Shown: positions 43,352 through 52,548, numbered from the stretch's first letter. The stretch: DNA of 64,000 bases from Sulfurospirillum sp. UBA4058 (GCA_002382085.1 DFZK01000010.1:209096-273095); one strand, 5' to 3'. Translations and numbers: made by a program. Notes: generated from the sequence alone by a model not told the origin.

Positions 43352-43690
43352 CTAGATAGCGTCCTCGTTTTCTTCGCCGGTTCGAATACGAATAATACGC
43401 TCAACTTCGCTTACAAATATCTTTCCATCGCCTATTTTACCGGTCTTTGCGGCTTCCGTAATCGTTGCAATAACCTTGTCTACATTTTCATCAGCTACAA
43501 CGATATCTATTTTAATTTTAGGTAAAAAGTCTACCACGTACTCCGCACCTCTGTAAAGTTCGGAATGACCTTGCTGTCTGCCGTAACCTTTCACTTCATG
43601 TACGGTCATACCGGTTACTTCGATACTTCCTAAGGCATCTTTGACCTCTTCTAGTTTAAAAGGTTTAATAATTGCTTCGATCTTTTTCAT
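43352..43690 (-). CDS. glnK: Nitrogen regulatory protein PII (GlnB/GlnK)
   Basis: 112 residues, standard PII. Trimeric sensor of ATP/ADP and 2-oxoglutarate. T-loop YRGAEYVVDF holds Tyr51, the usual uridylylation site; the C-terminal signature TGKIGDGKIFVSEVERIIRIRTGE is intact. The pairing with amtB favours the name GlnK. Own promoter at 43725-43730 and a strong GAGGAG ribosome site. Confidence 0.95.
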   Translation of the reverse strand: MKKIEAIIKPFKLEEVKDALGSIEVTGMTVHEVKGYGRQQGHSELYRGAEYVVDFLPKIKIDIVVADENVDKVIATITEAAKTGKIGDGKIFVSEVERIIRIRTGEENEDAI

Positions 43691-43724
43691 CCTTATCTCT
43701 CCTCGTAACGTTCAAAATTGAGCT

Positions 43725-43730
43725 ATTGTA
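43725..43730 (-). promoter_or_regulatory. -10 element for glnK-amtB
   Basis: Minus-strand TACAAT (preceded by GA), 34 bases before the PII start. Confidence 0.5.
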
Positions 43731-43737
43731 TCTTAAA

Positions 43738-44265
43738 TTATTTTAAATACGCTTTGAGAATTTTTTGTGACTCAAGCGGCCTATCTTCTCTATCCGTCGC
43801 ACTATTTTCCAGTTTTTTAACCGTTTCCATGCCTTCAACGACCTCTCCGAAAATCGTATGCCTGCCATTAAGATGGGGCGTCGGTACGGTCGTAATGAAA
43901 AATTGACTCCCGTTCGTATTGCGTCCGGCGTTTGCCATCGCTAAAATACCCGCTTTGTCAAAAACGACGTTCGGTTTAAATTCATCTTCAAATGCGTGTC
44001 CGTAAATCGATTGACCACCTCTTCCCGTTCCGGTCGGATCTCCGCCTTGAATCATAAAATTTTTGATAATACGATGAAAGACGATGCCGTCGTAGTAACC
44101 TTTTTTCACCAAACCCTCAAAATTTTCACACGCCTTTGGTGCAATTTCGGGTTTTAACGCAAAAACGATTTTACCTTGCGTCGTTTCAAAAACAACTTCA
44201 TGCGCCGCCGAAGCTAACGTAAAAACCCCCAATAATGCCGAAATGACCAATGCTCTTACCGTCAT
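43738..44265 (-). CDS. Exported cyclophilin-type peptidyl-prolyl isomerase
   Basis: 175 residues: signal peptide about 1-21, then a single cyclophilin domain. Catalytic Arg in FHRIIKNFMIQGGDPTGTGR (about 60) and Gln/Phe in NGSQFFITTVPTPHLNGRH (about 117) are present. Probably assists folding in the periplasm. Last gene of the binding protein-kinase-regulator operon, overlapping the regulator by four bases. Confidence 0.92.
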   Translation of the reverse strand: MTVRALVISALLGVFTLASAAHEVVFETTQGKIVFALKPEIAPKACENFEGLVKKGYYDGIVFHRIIKNFMIQGGDPTGTGRGGQSIYGHAFEDEFKPNVVFDKAGILAMANAGRNTNGSQFFITTVPTPHLNGRHTIFGEVVEGMETVKKLENSATDREDRPLESQKILKAYLK

Positions 44266-44924
44266 AACGATTCTCCGATCAGTTTCGTATTGCGAAAACG
44301 ATACATTTTATTTTTAACCTTTTCCAAAATTCCGACTTTGATTAACTGTTGAAACATATGAACTACCGTCGGCTTACTCACGCCGATATTATCGATAATG
44401 TCCTGATACGAACCGTTGAAAATTTTATTTTCGTCTAAATGATTAATGATGTAACGTAAAATTTCGATTTTTTTACCTCCGATCAACGCCGCAAGCCCTT
44501 CAATAATAAAGGCACATCCTTGCAACTCTTTATTATGAAGTTTCGGTAACATCGTGGTGTAAATATTGCTAATCAAATCTTTGACGTTAATCGGCTTCAT
44601 AATAAAACCGTCGACTTTAAGTGCAATCGCTTCGATCAAATACTCCGTCTCCGTAAATGCCGTCGTGATAATCGCCGGAATATCGCGTTGGTGTTCATTT
44701 TTGAGCTTTTTCAGCATCTCGATACCGTTCATCTCCGGCATTAAAATATCGGTCACGATAATGTCGATCTCTTTTTCAAGGGCAATTTTTAGCCCTTCCG
44801 CTCCGTTGTTTGCCAAATAGACTTCTTTGACAAAATCTTTTAAAATCATTTGCGTTTGCGTCTGTACCGATTTTTCATCTTCGACGTACAAGACGACGCA
44901 ATCTTTTAACCCGTTAAAATCCAT
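44262..44924 (-). CDS. Response regulator with unusual winged-helix output domain
   Basis: 220 residues. Receiver domain with D59 (IIVTDILMPEMNG) and Lys in GFIMKPINV. The output part (about 140-215) is not OmpR, NarL or NtrC type; YQDIIDNIGVSKPTVVHMFQ-type text looks like a winged helix of the RepL/MarR kind. Starts directly at the kinase stop. Probably a DNA-binding partner of that kinase. Confidence 0.82.
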   Translation of the reverse strand: MDFNGLKDCVVLYVEDEKSVQTQTQMILKDFVKEVYLANNGAEGLKIALEKEIDIIVTDILMPEMNGIEMLKKLKNEHQRDIPAIITTAFTETEYLIEAIALKVDGFIMKPINVKDLISNIYTTMLPKLHNKELQGCAFIIEGLAALIGGKKIEILRYIINHLDENKIFNGSYQDIIDNIGVSKPTVVHMFQQLIKVGILEKVKNKMYRFRNTKLIGESL

Positions 44925-46547
44925 TTATGACTCCTCTTGTTTATCTAAAGGGATGACGATCGTAATCATCGCGCACTGTTCGTAATGGTGCCCATTATGA
45001 AACGTATAAGCGACATTCGCCCCGTTGATGGTTCCTTGCATCTGTTTTTCGATAATTTGTTTTGACATGTAAAGCCCGATTCCCGTTCCCGAAGATTTGT
45101 GTTTGGTCGTAAAATAAGGCTCGAACATCCGATCCAAGACTTCGTCGCAGATACCTCCGCCGTTATCAATCACGCTGATAAGCGCATTATCGCCCTCTTT
45201 GCTTATGGAGACTTCAATCAATTTTGTAGCGATCCCTCGCTCTTCCAAAGCATCTTTGGCATTAGAGAGTAAATTCATCATCACTTGCGAAAATTCGTTC
45301 GGATAACCTCGAACTTCAACGCCCGTACTATTGCTTAGCAACATGGTGATACCCGCTTTTTCGTAATACTCTTTCACGAGATTAATGCTGTACTGAACGA
45401 TCGTTTTGACGCTAAAACGCTCTTCGTTGTGGTTCGGTTTAAAAAAATTACGAAAATCGTCGATCGTCTGCGACATCAACGAAGCCAATTCGATGCCCTC
45501 TTTAACCTGTTTGTCGATAAACTCGTCGCTTAGTTCAAGTCCCGCCATTCGCTTCATCTGAAAACTTTGAACCACCAACACGATCGCATTGAGCGGTTGT
45601 CGCCATTGATGCGCGATATTACCGATCATTTCACCCATAGAAGCCAGCCTTGATTGACGAAACATAATTTGGTCTTTCTTACGGCTTTGCTCGACTTCGT
45701 ACTGGACTTTTAATTCCAAATCGCGATTGAGTTGTTGAAGTTCTTGCGTCTTTTCATCGACCATCTTGGCAAGTTTCGTATGCAATAAACGAATATTTTG
45801 AAGCAATACGATGGCAAGTAAGGCGGCAAAAGCAATCGTACCGATCGTAGCGACGACGATCCATTCAAAAGTATTGTCGTAGACTTTTTCGGTTCGAGCG
45901 TACCCTTCTTTAGCGTTATCAAGGTTCATATTGATCAATCCCGTCAAATCGATATTGATCGAATAAACGCTCGGATAGAGCTCGTTTTGTAAAGTCTCAA
46001 TCGCTTTAAAAGTCTGTTTGGTTTCAAAATAGCTGAACATTTTTAATAAAATACCGTCGATCGTATGGATTTTTTGTTCGATTTTAGAGGTCAGAACGTC
46101 GTCTTCTTTCGTGGGAAAACGGTTCGGGTGGTTTTCCTTGAAAATACCCCACGAACGCGCCAATTTAATCAGCCAATCGCTCTCGTCGATCCCCAAACTG
46201 CTTTTATACTCTTGCAGTTCGATCTGAATCAACTCTTGCGCTAAAGCGATCACGACTTTCCCCTCTTGTGCGGAGATATTTCCTTTTTCGATGTCGCGAA
46301 TCGTATCTAAGATATTGACCGTATAAATGTCTTTCAAATTCTCCAATCGAATTGTCGGAAGCATTCGTTTCGTATACAAAATATCAAAATTGTTTTTGAT
46401 ACGGTTAATGCTCATGTGCGCAAAACTACCGATAAAAAACATTCCTACGACCATAATTAAAAAAAGAAGCGTCGTTTTTTTAGCAATCGTCATCTCGTCG
46501 ATGCTACTCATAAAATCATGAAACGGCGTACGGGTTTGGCTACTCAT
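44925..46547 (-). CDS. Sensor histidine kinase with periplasmic sensor domain
   Basis: 540 residues. Membrane helices at about 23-45 and 225-250 enclose a ~180-residue, mostly helical periplasmic domain. A coiled coil leads to the kinase core with phospho-His near 312 in AHQWRQPLNAIV, N-box MMNLLSNAKDAL, DNGGGI and GTGIGLYMSK. The periplasmic part is the likely contact for the upstream binding protein. Confidence 0.9.
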   Translation of the reverse strand: MSSQTRTPFHDFMSSIDEMTIAKKTTLLFLIMVVGMFFIGSFAHMSINRIKNNFDILYTKRMLPTIRLENLKDIYTVNILDTIRDIEKGNISAQEGKVVIALAQELIQIELQEYKSSLGIDESDWLIKLARSWGIFKENHPNRFPTKEDDVLTSKIEQKIHTIDGILLKMFSYFETKQTFKAIETLQNELYPSVYSINIDLTGLINMNLDNAKEGYARTEKVYDNTFEWIVVATIGTIAFAALLAIVLLQNIRLLHTKLAKMVDEKTQELQQLNRDLELKVQYEVEQSRKKDQIMFRQSRLASMGEMIGNIAHQWRQPLNAIVLVVQSFQMKRMAGLELSDEFIDKQVKEGIELASLMSQTIDDFRNFFKPNHNEERFSVKTIVQYSINLVKEYYEKAGITMLLSNSTGVEVRGYPNEFSQVMMNLLSNAKDALEERGIATKLIEVSISKEGDNALISVIDNGGGICDEVLDRMFEPYFTTKHKSSGTGIGLYMSKQIIEKQMQGTINGANVAYTFHNGHHYEQCAMITIVIPLDKQEES

Positions 46548-47700
46548 CGGCTTTCCCTACCGAATAAAAATCGTCATCGACGTATTCGCTCAAATGCACG
46601 TGATGCAAACATTTGCAACGCTCGTCCCTATTTTTAGAGATACCGTCTTCATCTAACGTTCTGGAAAAATCCCCTAAGGCTTGAATAAATTCTTCTTTCG
46701 TAAAATCCGGTCCTAAAGTTTTAAACACTTCGGCAATCATTCGCGCCGCAAAATAGCCCTCAAGCGAGACATGGCTTAAACGTTCTTTAGGATAATACTG
46801 ACGCATTAACGCACGATAGTTTTCGACCTCGTCGACATCGGACGTCCATGGTGAAGGGACGACTTGCGCAAACACGATACCCTCTCCGTTGCCTTCCAAA
46901 AGATCGATGAGCGGCTTAGGTTCCATAAACGACGAAAGCCCAAAACACACCTCTTTTCTGATTTTATGGCTTTTGCGTGCACGCTTGATAAACTCGGCGG
47001 CGGCATTGGTCGAACCGATCATCAGAATAACTTCCGGATTGCACTGTTCTATTTCATAAAGCGCATTGCCCACCGAAAGCGTGTTGCGCTTATAGCTACC
47101 CTCACCCACCAAAACAAGATTGCGTTTAGCAAGTGCGGTTTTAACGCCTTTAAGTCCTGCTCTTCCGTAACCGTCGTTTTGGTAAAAAAGTGCAAATCGT
47201 TTGTATTTTTGTTCTTCGGCATAATACTTAACCAAACGTTCGATCTCGTCCAAATCACCGGCGCGTGCATTCAATACGATCGGATTGGGGGGATTACGTA
47301 AAAATTCGGCTCCCGAATACGCTCCGACAAACGGAATACGTTTTTCCACGGCGATGGGAAAAATCGCTTCGGCGACGGGCGTACCGATAATGCCGAAAAG
47401 CGCAAAAATTTTCTCTTTTTCAATCAACTCGTTGACGTTTTCCACGGCAATTTTAGGCTCATATCGATCGTCTTTAGCAATAATCTCTATTTTGCGACCG
47501 TATACGCCGCCTTTATCGTTTAAGTTTTTGAGGTAGATTTCCGCACCGAGAAGAAATTGATTACCTACGCTATTGAGTCCGCCGCTAAAAGGACCGCTCA
47601 TGCCTAAACGTATGATATTGCTTTCAAATTTGACATGCGAAAGATAGTAGGGTATCAATAAAAAAGAAGTGACGAGGATTGCTCCGATGAGTCTACGCAT
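46540..47700 (-). CDS. Periplasmic binding protein (Leu/Ile/Val-type) linked to a kinase
   Basis: 386 residues, N-terminal signal/anchor helix about 1-20, then a type I periplasmic fold (GMSGPFSGGLNSVGNQFLLG at about 33-52). No permease or ATPase gene is near; instead it overlaps a histidine kinase gene by eight bases. It therefore looks like a ligand-sensing subunit. The C-terminal CKC and histidines (about 362-368) are unusual for the family. Confidence 0.85.
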   Translation of the reverse strand: MRRLIGAILVTSFLLIPYYLSHVKFESNIIRLGMSGPFSGGLNSVGNQFLLGAEIYLKNLNDKGGVYGRKIEIIAKDDRYEPKIAVENVNELIEKEKIFALFGIIGTPVAEAIFPIAVEKRIPFVGAYSGAEFLRNPPNPIVLNARAGDLDEIERLVKYYAEEQKYKRFALFYQNDGYGRAGLKGVKTALAKRNLVLVGEGSYKRNTLSVGNALYEIEQCNPEVILMIGSTNAAAEFIKRARKSHKIRKEVCFGLSSFMEPKPLIDLLEGNGEGIVFAQVVPSPWTSDVDEVENYRALMRQYYPKERLSHVSLEGYFAARMIAEVFKTLGPDFTKEEFIQALGDFSRTLDEDGISKNRDERCKCLHHVHLSEYVDDDFYSVGKADE

Positions 47701-47828
47701 CCGATTTGATGTCCGTAAAAAATATTTTAACGGCTATAATAGCAATTATTTTTTATAAAAATGCTTAATTTAGTAAAAAAATATTTACTTAAACCATTTT
47801 TTTGAAAAAAACTATAAAGAGTTAAAAA

Positions 47829-48467
47829 ATGAGATGTAAAATTTGCAATTGTGAAACCAAATTATGGAAGAACCCTCGATACGAACAGTCCTATGACGCT
47901 TGCCCTCATTGCGAAGGTATTTTTCTCAATGCACGGTTTTATCCTTCGAAACAAACGGAACAAAACATTTATGCAAACCATCACAATTCTTTAGAAAACG
48001 AAGGCTATGTGCGTATGTTTGAAAATTTTATCGATTTTTTTTGGGATACTTTACATGTCAAAGAAGAGTGGCTTGATTTCGGTTCCGGTCCAACTCCCGT
48101 TTTAAGCGAGCTTTTGCGTAGACGAGACGTTCGCGTCGATTGTTACGACAAATGGTATCAGCCGAAAAAAATCTATGTCGATAAAATCTACGACGTCATT
48201 ACCTCAACCGAAGTTTTTGAACATCTTGACGATCCTATCGCCGTTCTCAGCGAATTGAACGCACACCTCCGCCAAGGCGGAATCGTCGCGTTGATGACAC
48301 TTTTTCATCCTAAAAACGAAGCGGATTTTTTTCAATGGTGGTACCGACGCGATCCGACCCATATTACGTTTTATACCCCAAAAACGATCGAGACAATGGC
48401 AAAAAAATGTGGTTTTGAAATGATGAGAAGCGACGAAAGACGTATAGCGGTTTTAAAAAAAAGGTAG
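47829..48467 (+). CDS. Class I SAM-dependent methyltransferase with N-terminal zinc ribbon
   Basis: 212 residues. CKICNC...CPHC (residues 3-27) is a Cys4 zinc ribbon; then the SAM motif I LDFGSGPTP (about 79), motif II-like VDCYDKWY and TSTEVFEHLDDP (about 121-132). Substrate unknown. Single gene; the divergent promoter region 47701-47828 is very AT-rich with an AGTAAA-N6-TTTACT dyad (47772-47789) and, for the opposite gene, TGCTATTAT (minus, 47736-47744). Confidence 0.85.
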   Translation: MRCKICNCETKLWKNPRYEQSYDACPHCEGIFLNARFYPSKQTEQNIYANHHNSLENEGYVRMFENFIDFFWDTLHVKEEWLDFGSGPTPVLSELLRRRDVRVDCYDKWYQPKKIYVDKIYDVITSTEVFEHLDDPIAVLSELNAHLRQGGIVALMTLFHPKNEADFFQWWYRRDPTHITFYTPKTIETMAKKCGFEMMRSDERRIAVLKKR

Positions 48468-48485
48468 CCCTAAGACTACCTTTTT
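48458..48485. terminator. Classic intrinsic terminator after the methyltransferase
   Basis: AAAAAGGTAG and CTACCTTTTT form a 10-bp stem with an 8-nt loop; the T-run is built into the arm, so it works in both directions. The stop codon is in the stem. Convergent gene ends at 48502. Confidence 0.88.
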
Positions 48486-48501
48486 CGATGCGAAGTTTGA
48501 A

Positions 48502-48822
48502 TTAACGGTAATAAGGACGATAGTACTCGTCATGATAACGATGAGACGGTCGATCGATCACAATAACTCTCTCTCGAACATACGGTTCTCGATACACGAC
48601 CGTGGGTCTCGTATCGTAATAAACGGGGCGACTCTCGACGTAAACGGGACGGCTTTCGACGTAACGAGGTTGTTGTGAGGCATTATTGATCATACTTCCC
48701 AATAAAATAGCGGCTCCCGCACCGATAAGTGCTCCTTGTTCTCTATCACCCCATGCATAAGAACTTGTACTTGCACTGAGTACCAAAAGGATTGAAACTA
48801 AACTCATTTTTACGATTTTCAT
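48502..48822 (-). CDS. Small exported protein with glycine-zipper-like helix and Tyr/Arg repeats
   Basis: 106 residues: signal peptide about 1-24, a GALIGAGAAILLGSM helix (about 30-45) like glycine zippers of envelope proteins, then tandem YVESRPV-type repeats and an Arg/Tyr-rich basic tail. Not recognised as an enzyme; an envelope or surface role is a guess. Promoter with direct repeats at 48853-48884. Confidence 0.65.
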   Translation of the reverse strand: MKIVKMSLVSILLVLSASTSSYAWGDREQGALIGAGAAILLGSMINNASQQPRYVESRPVYVESRPVYYDTRPTVVYREPYVRERVIVIDRPSHRYHDEYYRPYYR

Positions 48823-48852
48823 TGGATACTCCTTTTTAACTTTTACAGTGAA

Positions 48853-48884
48853 ATTCTAGCGTAAAATCGTGAACTATTCGTGAA
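48853..48884 (-). promoter_or_regulatory. Promoter with 11-bp-spaced TTCAC direct repeats
   Basis: Minus strand: TTTCAC and GTTCAC start 11 bases apart; 10 bases after the second comes TAGAAT (48858-48853), 30 bases before the gene start. Same geometry as the promoter at 60242-60284. Confidence 0.55.
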
Positions 48885-48892
48885 ATTTTATA

Positions 48893-50077
48893 TTATAATC
48901 GTTGAATCCATCGCCAATAAAACCCAAATGCGATAAATCCCGCGCCTAAACAACATGTAATCATCCACAACGCCATTCCCCGCTCAAACAGCACTCCGAT
49001 CAAAAGCGAAACGAGCGTACTCATTCCCATAAACACCATATCGTTATAAGCAACGACCCTGCCGTAGTACGCTTCATGCGTCTCATACTGCAAAAGCGTA
49101 TAGGTGTACGACCAAAGTGTCGTCGTAAACAAACCGCAAAAGACGACACCGAGAAAGCTCCAATAAAAATCATGCTGCAACAAGCCCCACACGATGATAC
49201 TAACGCCTTGCAACACCAAAGCGTCAAAAAGCGTCTTTTGGTTCATCCAGCGTCCTAAGATAAACTGACCCGCCACCAACGAAACGGCGCGTGACGCATT
49301 GATAAAGCCCATCACAAGGGGGATCGACAAAATATGCTTATACTCATAATCCGCCAATAAGGCGATCAAAGCATCATAAGCGCTTAGCCCGACGCTTGCA
49401 TGCAAGAAAATTAAGTGCATCAACTTCGGATGCGCCTTTAAATACAAAAATCCGCCGACGATCATCTCTTGAATCGAAAAACTTTCCCGAAGCGTCAAGC
49501 GTGGGAGTTTAAGCCCCAAAAGCAGATAAAATCCGACGCAATACAAAAGCATATCGGCGATAAACGCGCTCGTCGTCCCGAAATAGTGAATATAAAATCC
49601 GGCAACGGCCATACCCAGAGCATACGAAATCGACCAAATAATCGAGTGGATTTCATTGGCGATTTTAAGGTCGTCGTTTCCTAAGAGTTTCGGCAAAAGC
49701 GACATCTCGGTTTGAAAATAGATACTTCCGACACCCATCCGAATAAAAATAAGAGCCAAGAGCCACCACAACATCTCTAAGGAGTCGATAAAAAGCAAGA
49801 AAAAAACCGTGACGATCTCGATGATCGTTAACCCTAACATCAAACGTTTCGTATCGACTTTATCGATAATCGCTCCGCTAAAAGGAGCTAAAAGCATCGA
49901 AGGTAAAAACGTCAATGCCGCAGCCGCGCTCAGTGCCCAAACCGGAGCATGCAGTTCGATCAGCAGCGTATAAATTGCCATATGGCTAAACCATGCCCCG
50001 AAATAGCAAATAAGTTGTATGGTGCTTAATCGCCGCAATGCCGCATACGAAGATAACACCTGAGCGTACCGTTTCAT
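48893..50077 (-). CDS. Major facilitator superfamily transporter
   Basis: 394 residues, about twelve helices in two halves, with the short loop LAPFSGAIIDKVDTKRLMLG (about 63-82) after helix 2, as in MFS motif A. Closest in style to the MFS_3/EntS-like exporters. Substrate unknown. Own promoter at 50103-50108. Confidence 0.85.
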   Translation of the reverse strand: MKRYAQVLSSYAALRRLSTIQLICYFGAWFSHMAIYTLLIELHAPVWALSAAAALTFLPSMLLAPFSGAIIDKVDTKRLMLGLTIIEIVTVFFLLFIDSLEMLWWLLALIFIRMGVGSIYFQTEMSLLPKLLGNDDLKIANEIHSIIWSISYALGMAVAGFYIHYFGTTSAFIADMLLYCVGFYLLLGLKLPRLTLRESFSIQEMIVGGFLYLKAHPKLMHLIFLHASVGLSAYDALIALLADYEYKHILSIPLVMGFINASRAVSLVAGQFILGRWMNQKTLFDALVLQGVSIIVWGLLQHDFYWSFLGVVFCGLFTTTLWSYTYTLLQYETHEAYYGRVVAYNDMVFMGMSTLVSLLIGVLFERGMALWMITCCLGAGFIAFGFYWRWIQRL

Positions 50078-50102
50078 TTTTACCTCTTTTTTCCAAAACG
50101 CT

Positions 50103-50108
50103 ATTGTA
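50103..50108 (-). promoter_or_regulatory. -10 element for the MFS gene
   Basis: Minus-strand TACAAT, 25 bases before the start. Confidence 0.4.
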
Positions 50109-50145
50109 TCGCTTTTCTCCCGCAGGGGCTATGCCGATTTTATGC

Positions 50146-50151
50146 TACAAT
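50146..50151 (+). promoter_or_regulatory. Extended -10 for the Cache chemoreceptor
   Basis: TGCTACAAT, 34 bases before the ATG at 50186. It overlaps an earlier in-frame ATG (50150), which argues against that start. Confidence 0.5.
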
Positions 50152-50185
50152 GAAAAGACTCATACCTTTAAACAAGGAATCAACT

Positions 50186-51877
50186 ATGAAAATTTCAACG
50201 CGTATTTTAATCTCGCTGATTCTCTCGTTAACGGTTTTAGGCGTCTTTCTTATCGGACTTTCTTATAACAATACCAAAGCCAACGCTAAAATGTTTATCG
50301 CCGAATACGAACGCAATGCGTACCGTTTTTACGAAAACGAACTCAAAACCGTGATGAGCTTGATGCAACAAACCGCTACGGTGATCTATCAAGAAGAGAA
50401 AAGCAAAGGAACGCCCGATGCGACGATTCAAAGCTTAATTTTTTCCAAACTGGACGCATTGCGCTTTTTTGACGATAAGAGCGGTTATATTTTTATCTAC
50501 GAAACCAACGGTACCAACGTGCTTTTACCGACCAATAAATCGTTGGAAGGTAAAAACCTTACCGGACTCAAAGATTCGAAAGGCGTTTTTTTCGTTCAAG
50601 AATTGATTAAAGCCGCCCAAAAAGGCGGAGGACTGGTGAAGTATGAATTTCCTAAAGTGAAAGACGGACAACCTTTTCTAAAATTTGCCTACGCTATGCC
50701 TTTTGAACCGTACAACTGGATGATGGGTACGGGTATTTACGTCGATAACGTGGAAAAGGAGATCGCCCTTTTACAAAAAGAGATTGACGATGCCCTCTCT
50801 TCGCAAATCAAAACGTTTTTAGCGATTGCAACCGTTTTAGTCCTTGTGAGCGTTTTTTTGACCGTATTTATTATCAAAAGGACGATTTCAAATCCGCTGA
50901 TACGCTTGATGCAAAGAGCCGATAATCTCTCAAGCGGAGACGGCGACTTGACGCGAAAGTTGGACATTATCGGCAACGACGAGATTGCTCAAGCTAGCCT
51001 TAGTATCAACGCGTTTATCGAAAAAGTACGCCTACTGATTAGCGAAGCCAAAGGACTTTCCAACGAGAACTCGTCTATTTCGCATGAACTTTCCTCTACG
51101 TCTTTGCAAGTCGGGCGCGCCGTCGAAACGTCGATGCAAATCGTCGGCGACACCACCGCTAAAGCGCACGGTCTCAAAACCGAACTGGGTACGGGCATTC
51201 AAGAGGCGAAAGAGGGAAAAGAGGAGCTTACCAAGGCCAACGCCTTTTTAAAAGATGCAAACCAAGCCATCTTAACGCTCACGCAAGAGATACAAAACAG
51301 TGCCCAAACCGAAATCGAATTGGCACAGAAGATTCAACAACTCAGTCGCGATGCCGAGCAAGTTAAAGAAGTTTTGGTCGTCATCGGCGATATTGCCGAT
51401 CAAACCAATCTTCTTGCCCTCAATGCCGCCATTGAAGCCGCGCGCGCGGGAGAACACGGACGCGGATTTGCGGTTGTCGCCGATGAGGTAAGAAAACTTG
51501 CCGAGCGTACGCAAAAAAGCCTTCAAGAGATTAATGCAACGATTAACGTCATCGTCCAATCTATCGTCGATAGTAGCGAACGCATGACGAGCAATTCAAA
51601 AAAAGTCGAATCTTTGGCAGAAGCGGCCACAACGGTCGAATCTAAAATTAACGGTATGTTTTCCGTGATGAGCAATGCGACGCTTGTTTCCGATAAAACA
51701 ACCCAAAATTACCTTAAAACCGGTTCGGACATCGAAACCATGATCGCCAACGTCAATCAAATCAACGATATTTCAAGCCAAAATGCCAGAAGCGTCGAAG
51801 AAATCGCCGGCGCGGCAGAGCATCTCAGTCGCATGACCGAAACCCTGAACTTGAAACTCTCTGAGTTTAGAACATGA
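50186..51877 (+). CDS. Methyl-accepting chemotaxis protein with single Cache domain
   Basis: Transmembrane chemoreceptor, 563 residues. Helix 7-27, a periplasmic sCache_2-type domain (about 30-190, FDDKSGYIFIYETNGTNVL and YNWMMGTGIYVD), helix about 212-232, HAMP, then the signalling hairpin DQTNLLALNAAIEAARAGEH. Such domains often sense small organic acids. Start ATG 50186 with AAGGA seven bases upstream. Confidence 0.93.
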   Translation: MKISTRILISLILSLTVLGVFLIGLSYNNTKANAKMFIAEYERNAYRFYENELKTVMSLMQQTATVIYQEEKSKGTPDATIQSLIFSKLDALRFFDDKSGYIFIYETNGTNVLLPTNKSLEGKNLTGLKDSKGVFFVQELIKAAQKGGGLVKYEFPKVKDGQPFLKFAYAMPFEPYNWMMGTGIYVDNVEKEIALLQKEIDDALSSQIKTFLAIATVLVLVSVFLTVFIIKRTISNPLIRLMQRADNLSSGDGDLTRKLDIIGNDEIAQASLSINAFIEKVRLLISEAKGLSNENSSISHELSSTSLQVGRAVETSMQIVGDTTAKAHGLKTELGTGIQEAKEGKEELTKANAFLKDANQAILTLTQEIQNSAQTEIELAQKIQQLSRDAEQVKEVLVVIGDIADQTNLLALNAAIEAARAGEHGRGFAVVADEVRKLAERTQKSLQEINATINVIVQSIVDSSERMTSNSKKVESLAEAATTVESKINGMFSVMSNATLVSDKTTQNYLKTGSDIETMIANVNQINDISSQNARSVEEIAGAAEHLSRMTETLNLKLSEFRT

Positions 51878-51890
51878 TGAGACGCGTTTT

Positions 51891-52496
51891 ATGAATACTG
51901 ATTTTTCGATCGTTTCGACGGCTATTTTATTGATGTTTGTGATTGATCCTTTCGGTGCGGTTCCGATCATTCTCTCCATTCTCAAAGATGTGGATATTGC
52001 CAGACGACGGGTGATTATTCTCCGTGAGATGCTTTTTGGACTGGCGATTTTGATGCTTTTTCTCTTTGGCGGCGAGCTTTTTTTAAGTATCTTCCATCTG
52101 GAAACAGAGTCTGTGCGTATCGCAGGAGCGGTCATCTTTTTTGTCATCGGCATCAAGATGATTTTTCCAGGTGATGAGGGCAGTAGCGGGCTGTACGGCT
52201 CTTCCAAAGAGCCTTTTATGGTGCCCATCGCTATGCCTCTCATCGCGGGGCCTTCCACGCTTGCCACACTTTTAGTGCTGGGTAAATCCCATACCAATGA
52301 GCTTGGGAGCGTCTTTGCCGCACTGATTTTAGCATGGCTGATCTCCGCACTCATTATGTACCTCTCACCTTTACTCTACAAACTCCTAAGAGATAAAGGA
52401 CTCTCAGCCCTTGAACGCTTGATGGGCATGCTCCTTTTGATGATGTCGGTACAGATGTTCATCGATGGTATGAGAGGCATTATCCACACGTTTTAG
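51891..52496 (+). CDS. MarC-family integral membrane protein
   Basis: 201 residues, six helices, with the family text LLMFVIDPFGAVPIILSIL (about 15) and MPLIAGPSTLATLL (about 114). Transport role unproven in the family. It follows the chemoreceptor by 13 bases and may share its transcript. A paired-palindrome hairpin begins at its stop codon. Codon use shifts toward GAT, GTG and GGC here. Confidence 0.88.
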   Translation: MNTDFSIVSTAILLMFVIDPFGAVPIILSILKDVDIARRRVIILREMLFGLAILMLFLFGGELFLSIFHLETESVRIAGAVIFFVIGIKMIFPGDEGSSGLYGSSKEPFMVPIAMPLIAGPSTLATLLVLGKSHTNELGSVFAALILAWLISALIMYLSPLLYKLLRDKGLSALERLMGMLLLMMSVQMFIDGMRGIIHTF

Positions 52497-52544
52497 GTTT
52501 ACATGTAACGCTTTTGCCAGTGTACAAAAGGTTACATGTAAACC
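52496..52544. terminator. Long hairpin from two TTACATGTAA palindromes after marC-family gene
   Basis: GGTTTACATGTAAC (52496-52509) pairs perfectly with GTTACATGTAAACC (52531-52544), then, after one bulged base, CTTTTG with CAAAAG. About 20 bp in all, 8-nt loop. Confidence 0.78.
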
Positions 52545-52548
52545 CATC

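Noticed and set aside
43376..43400. GGTTCGAATACGAATAA-like text resembling a tRNA T-arm
   Set aside because: Inside glnK and without any acceptor or anticodon stem around it.
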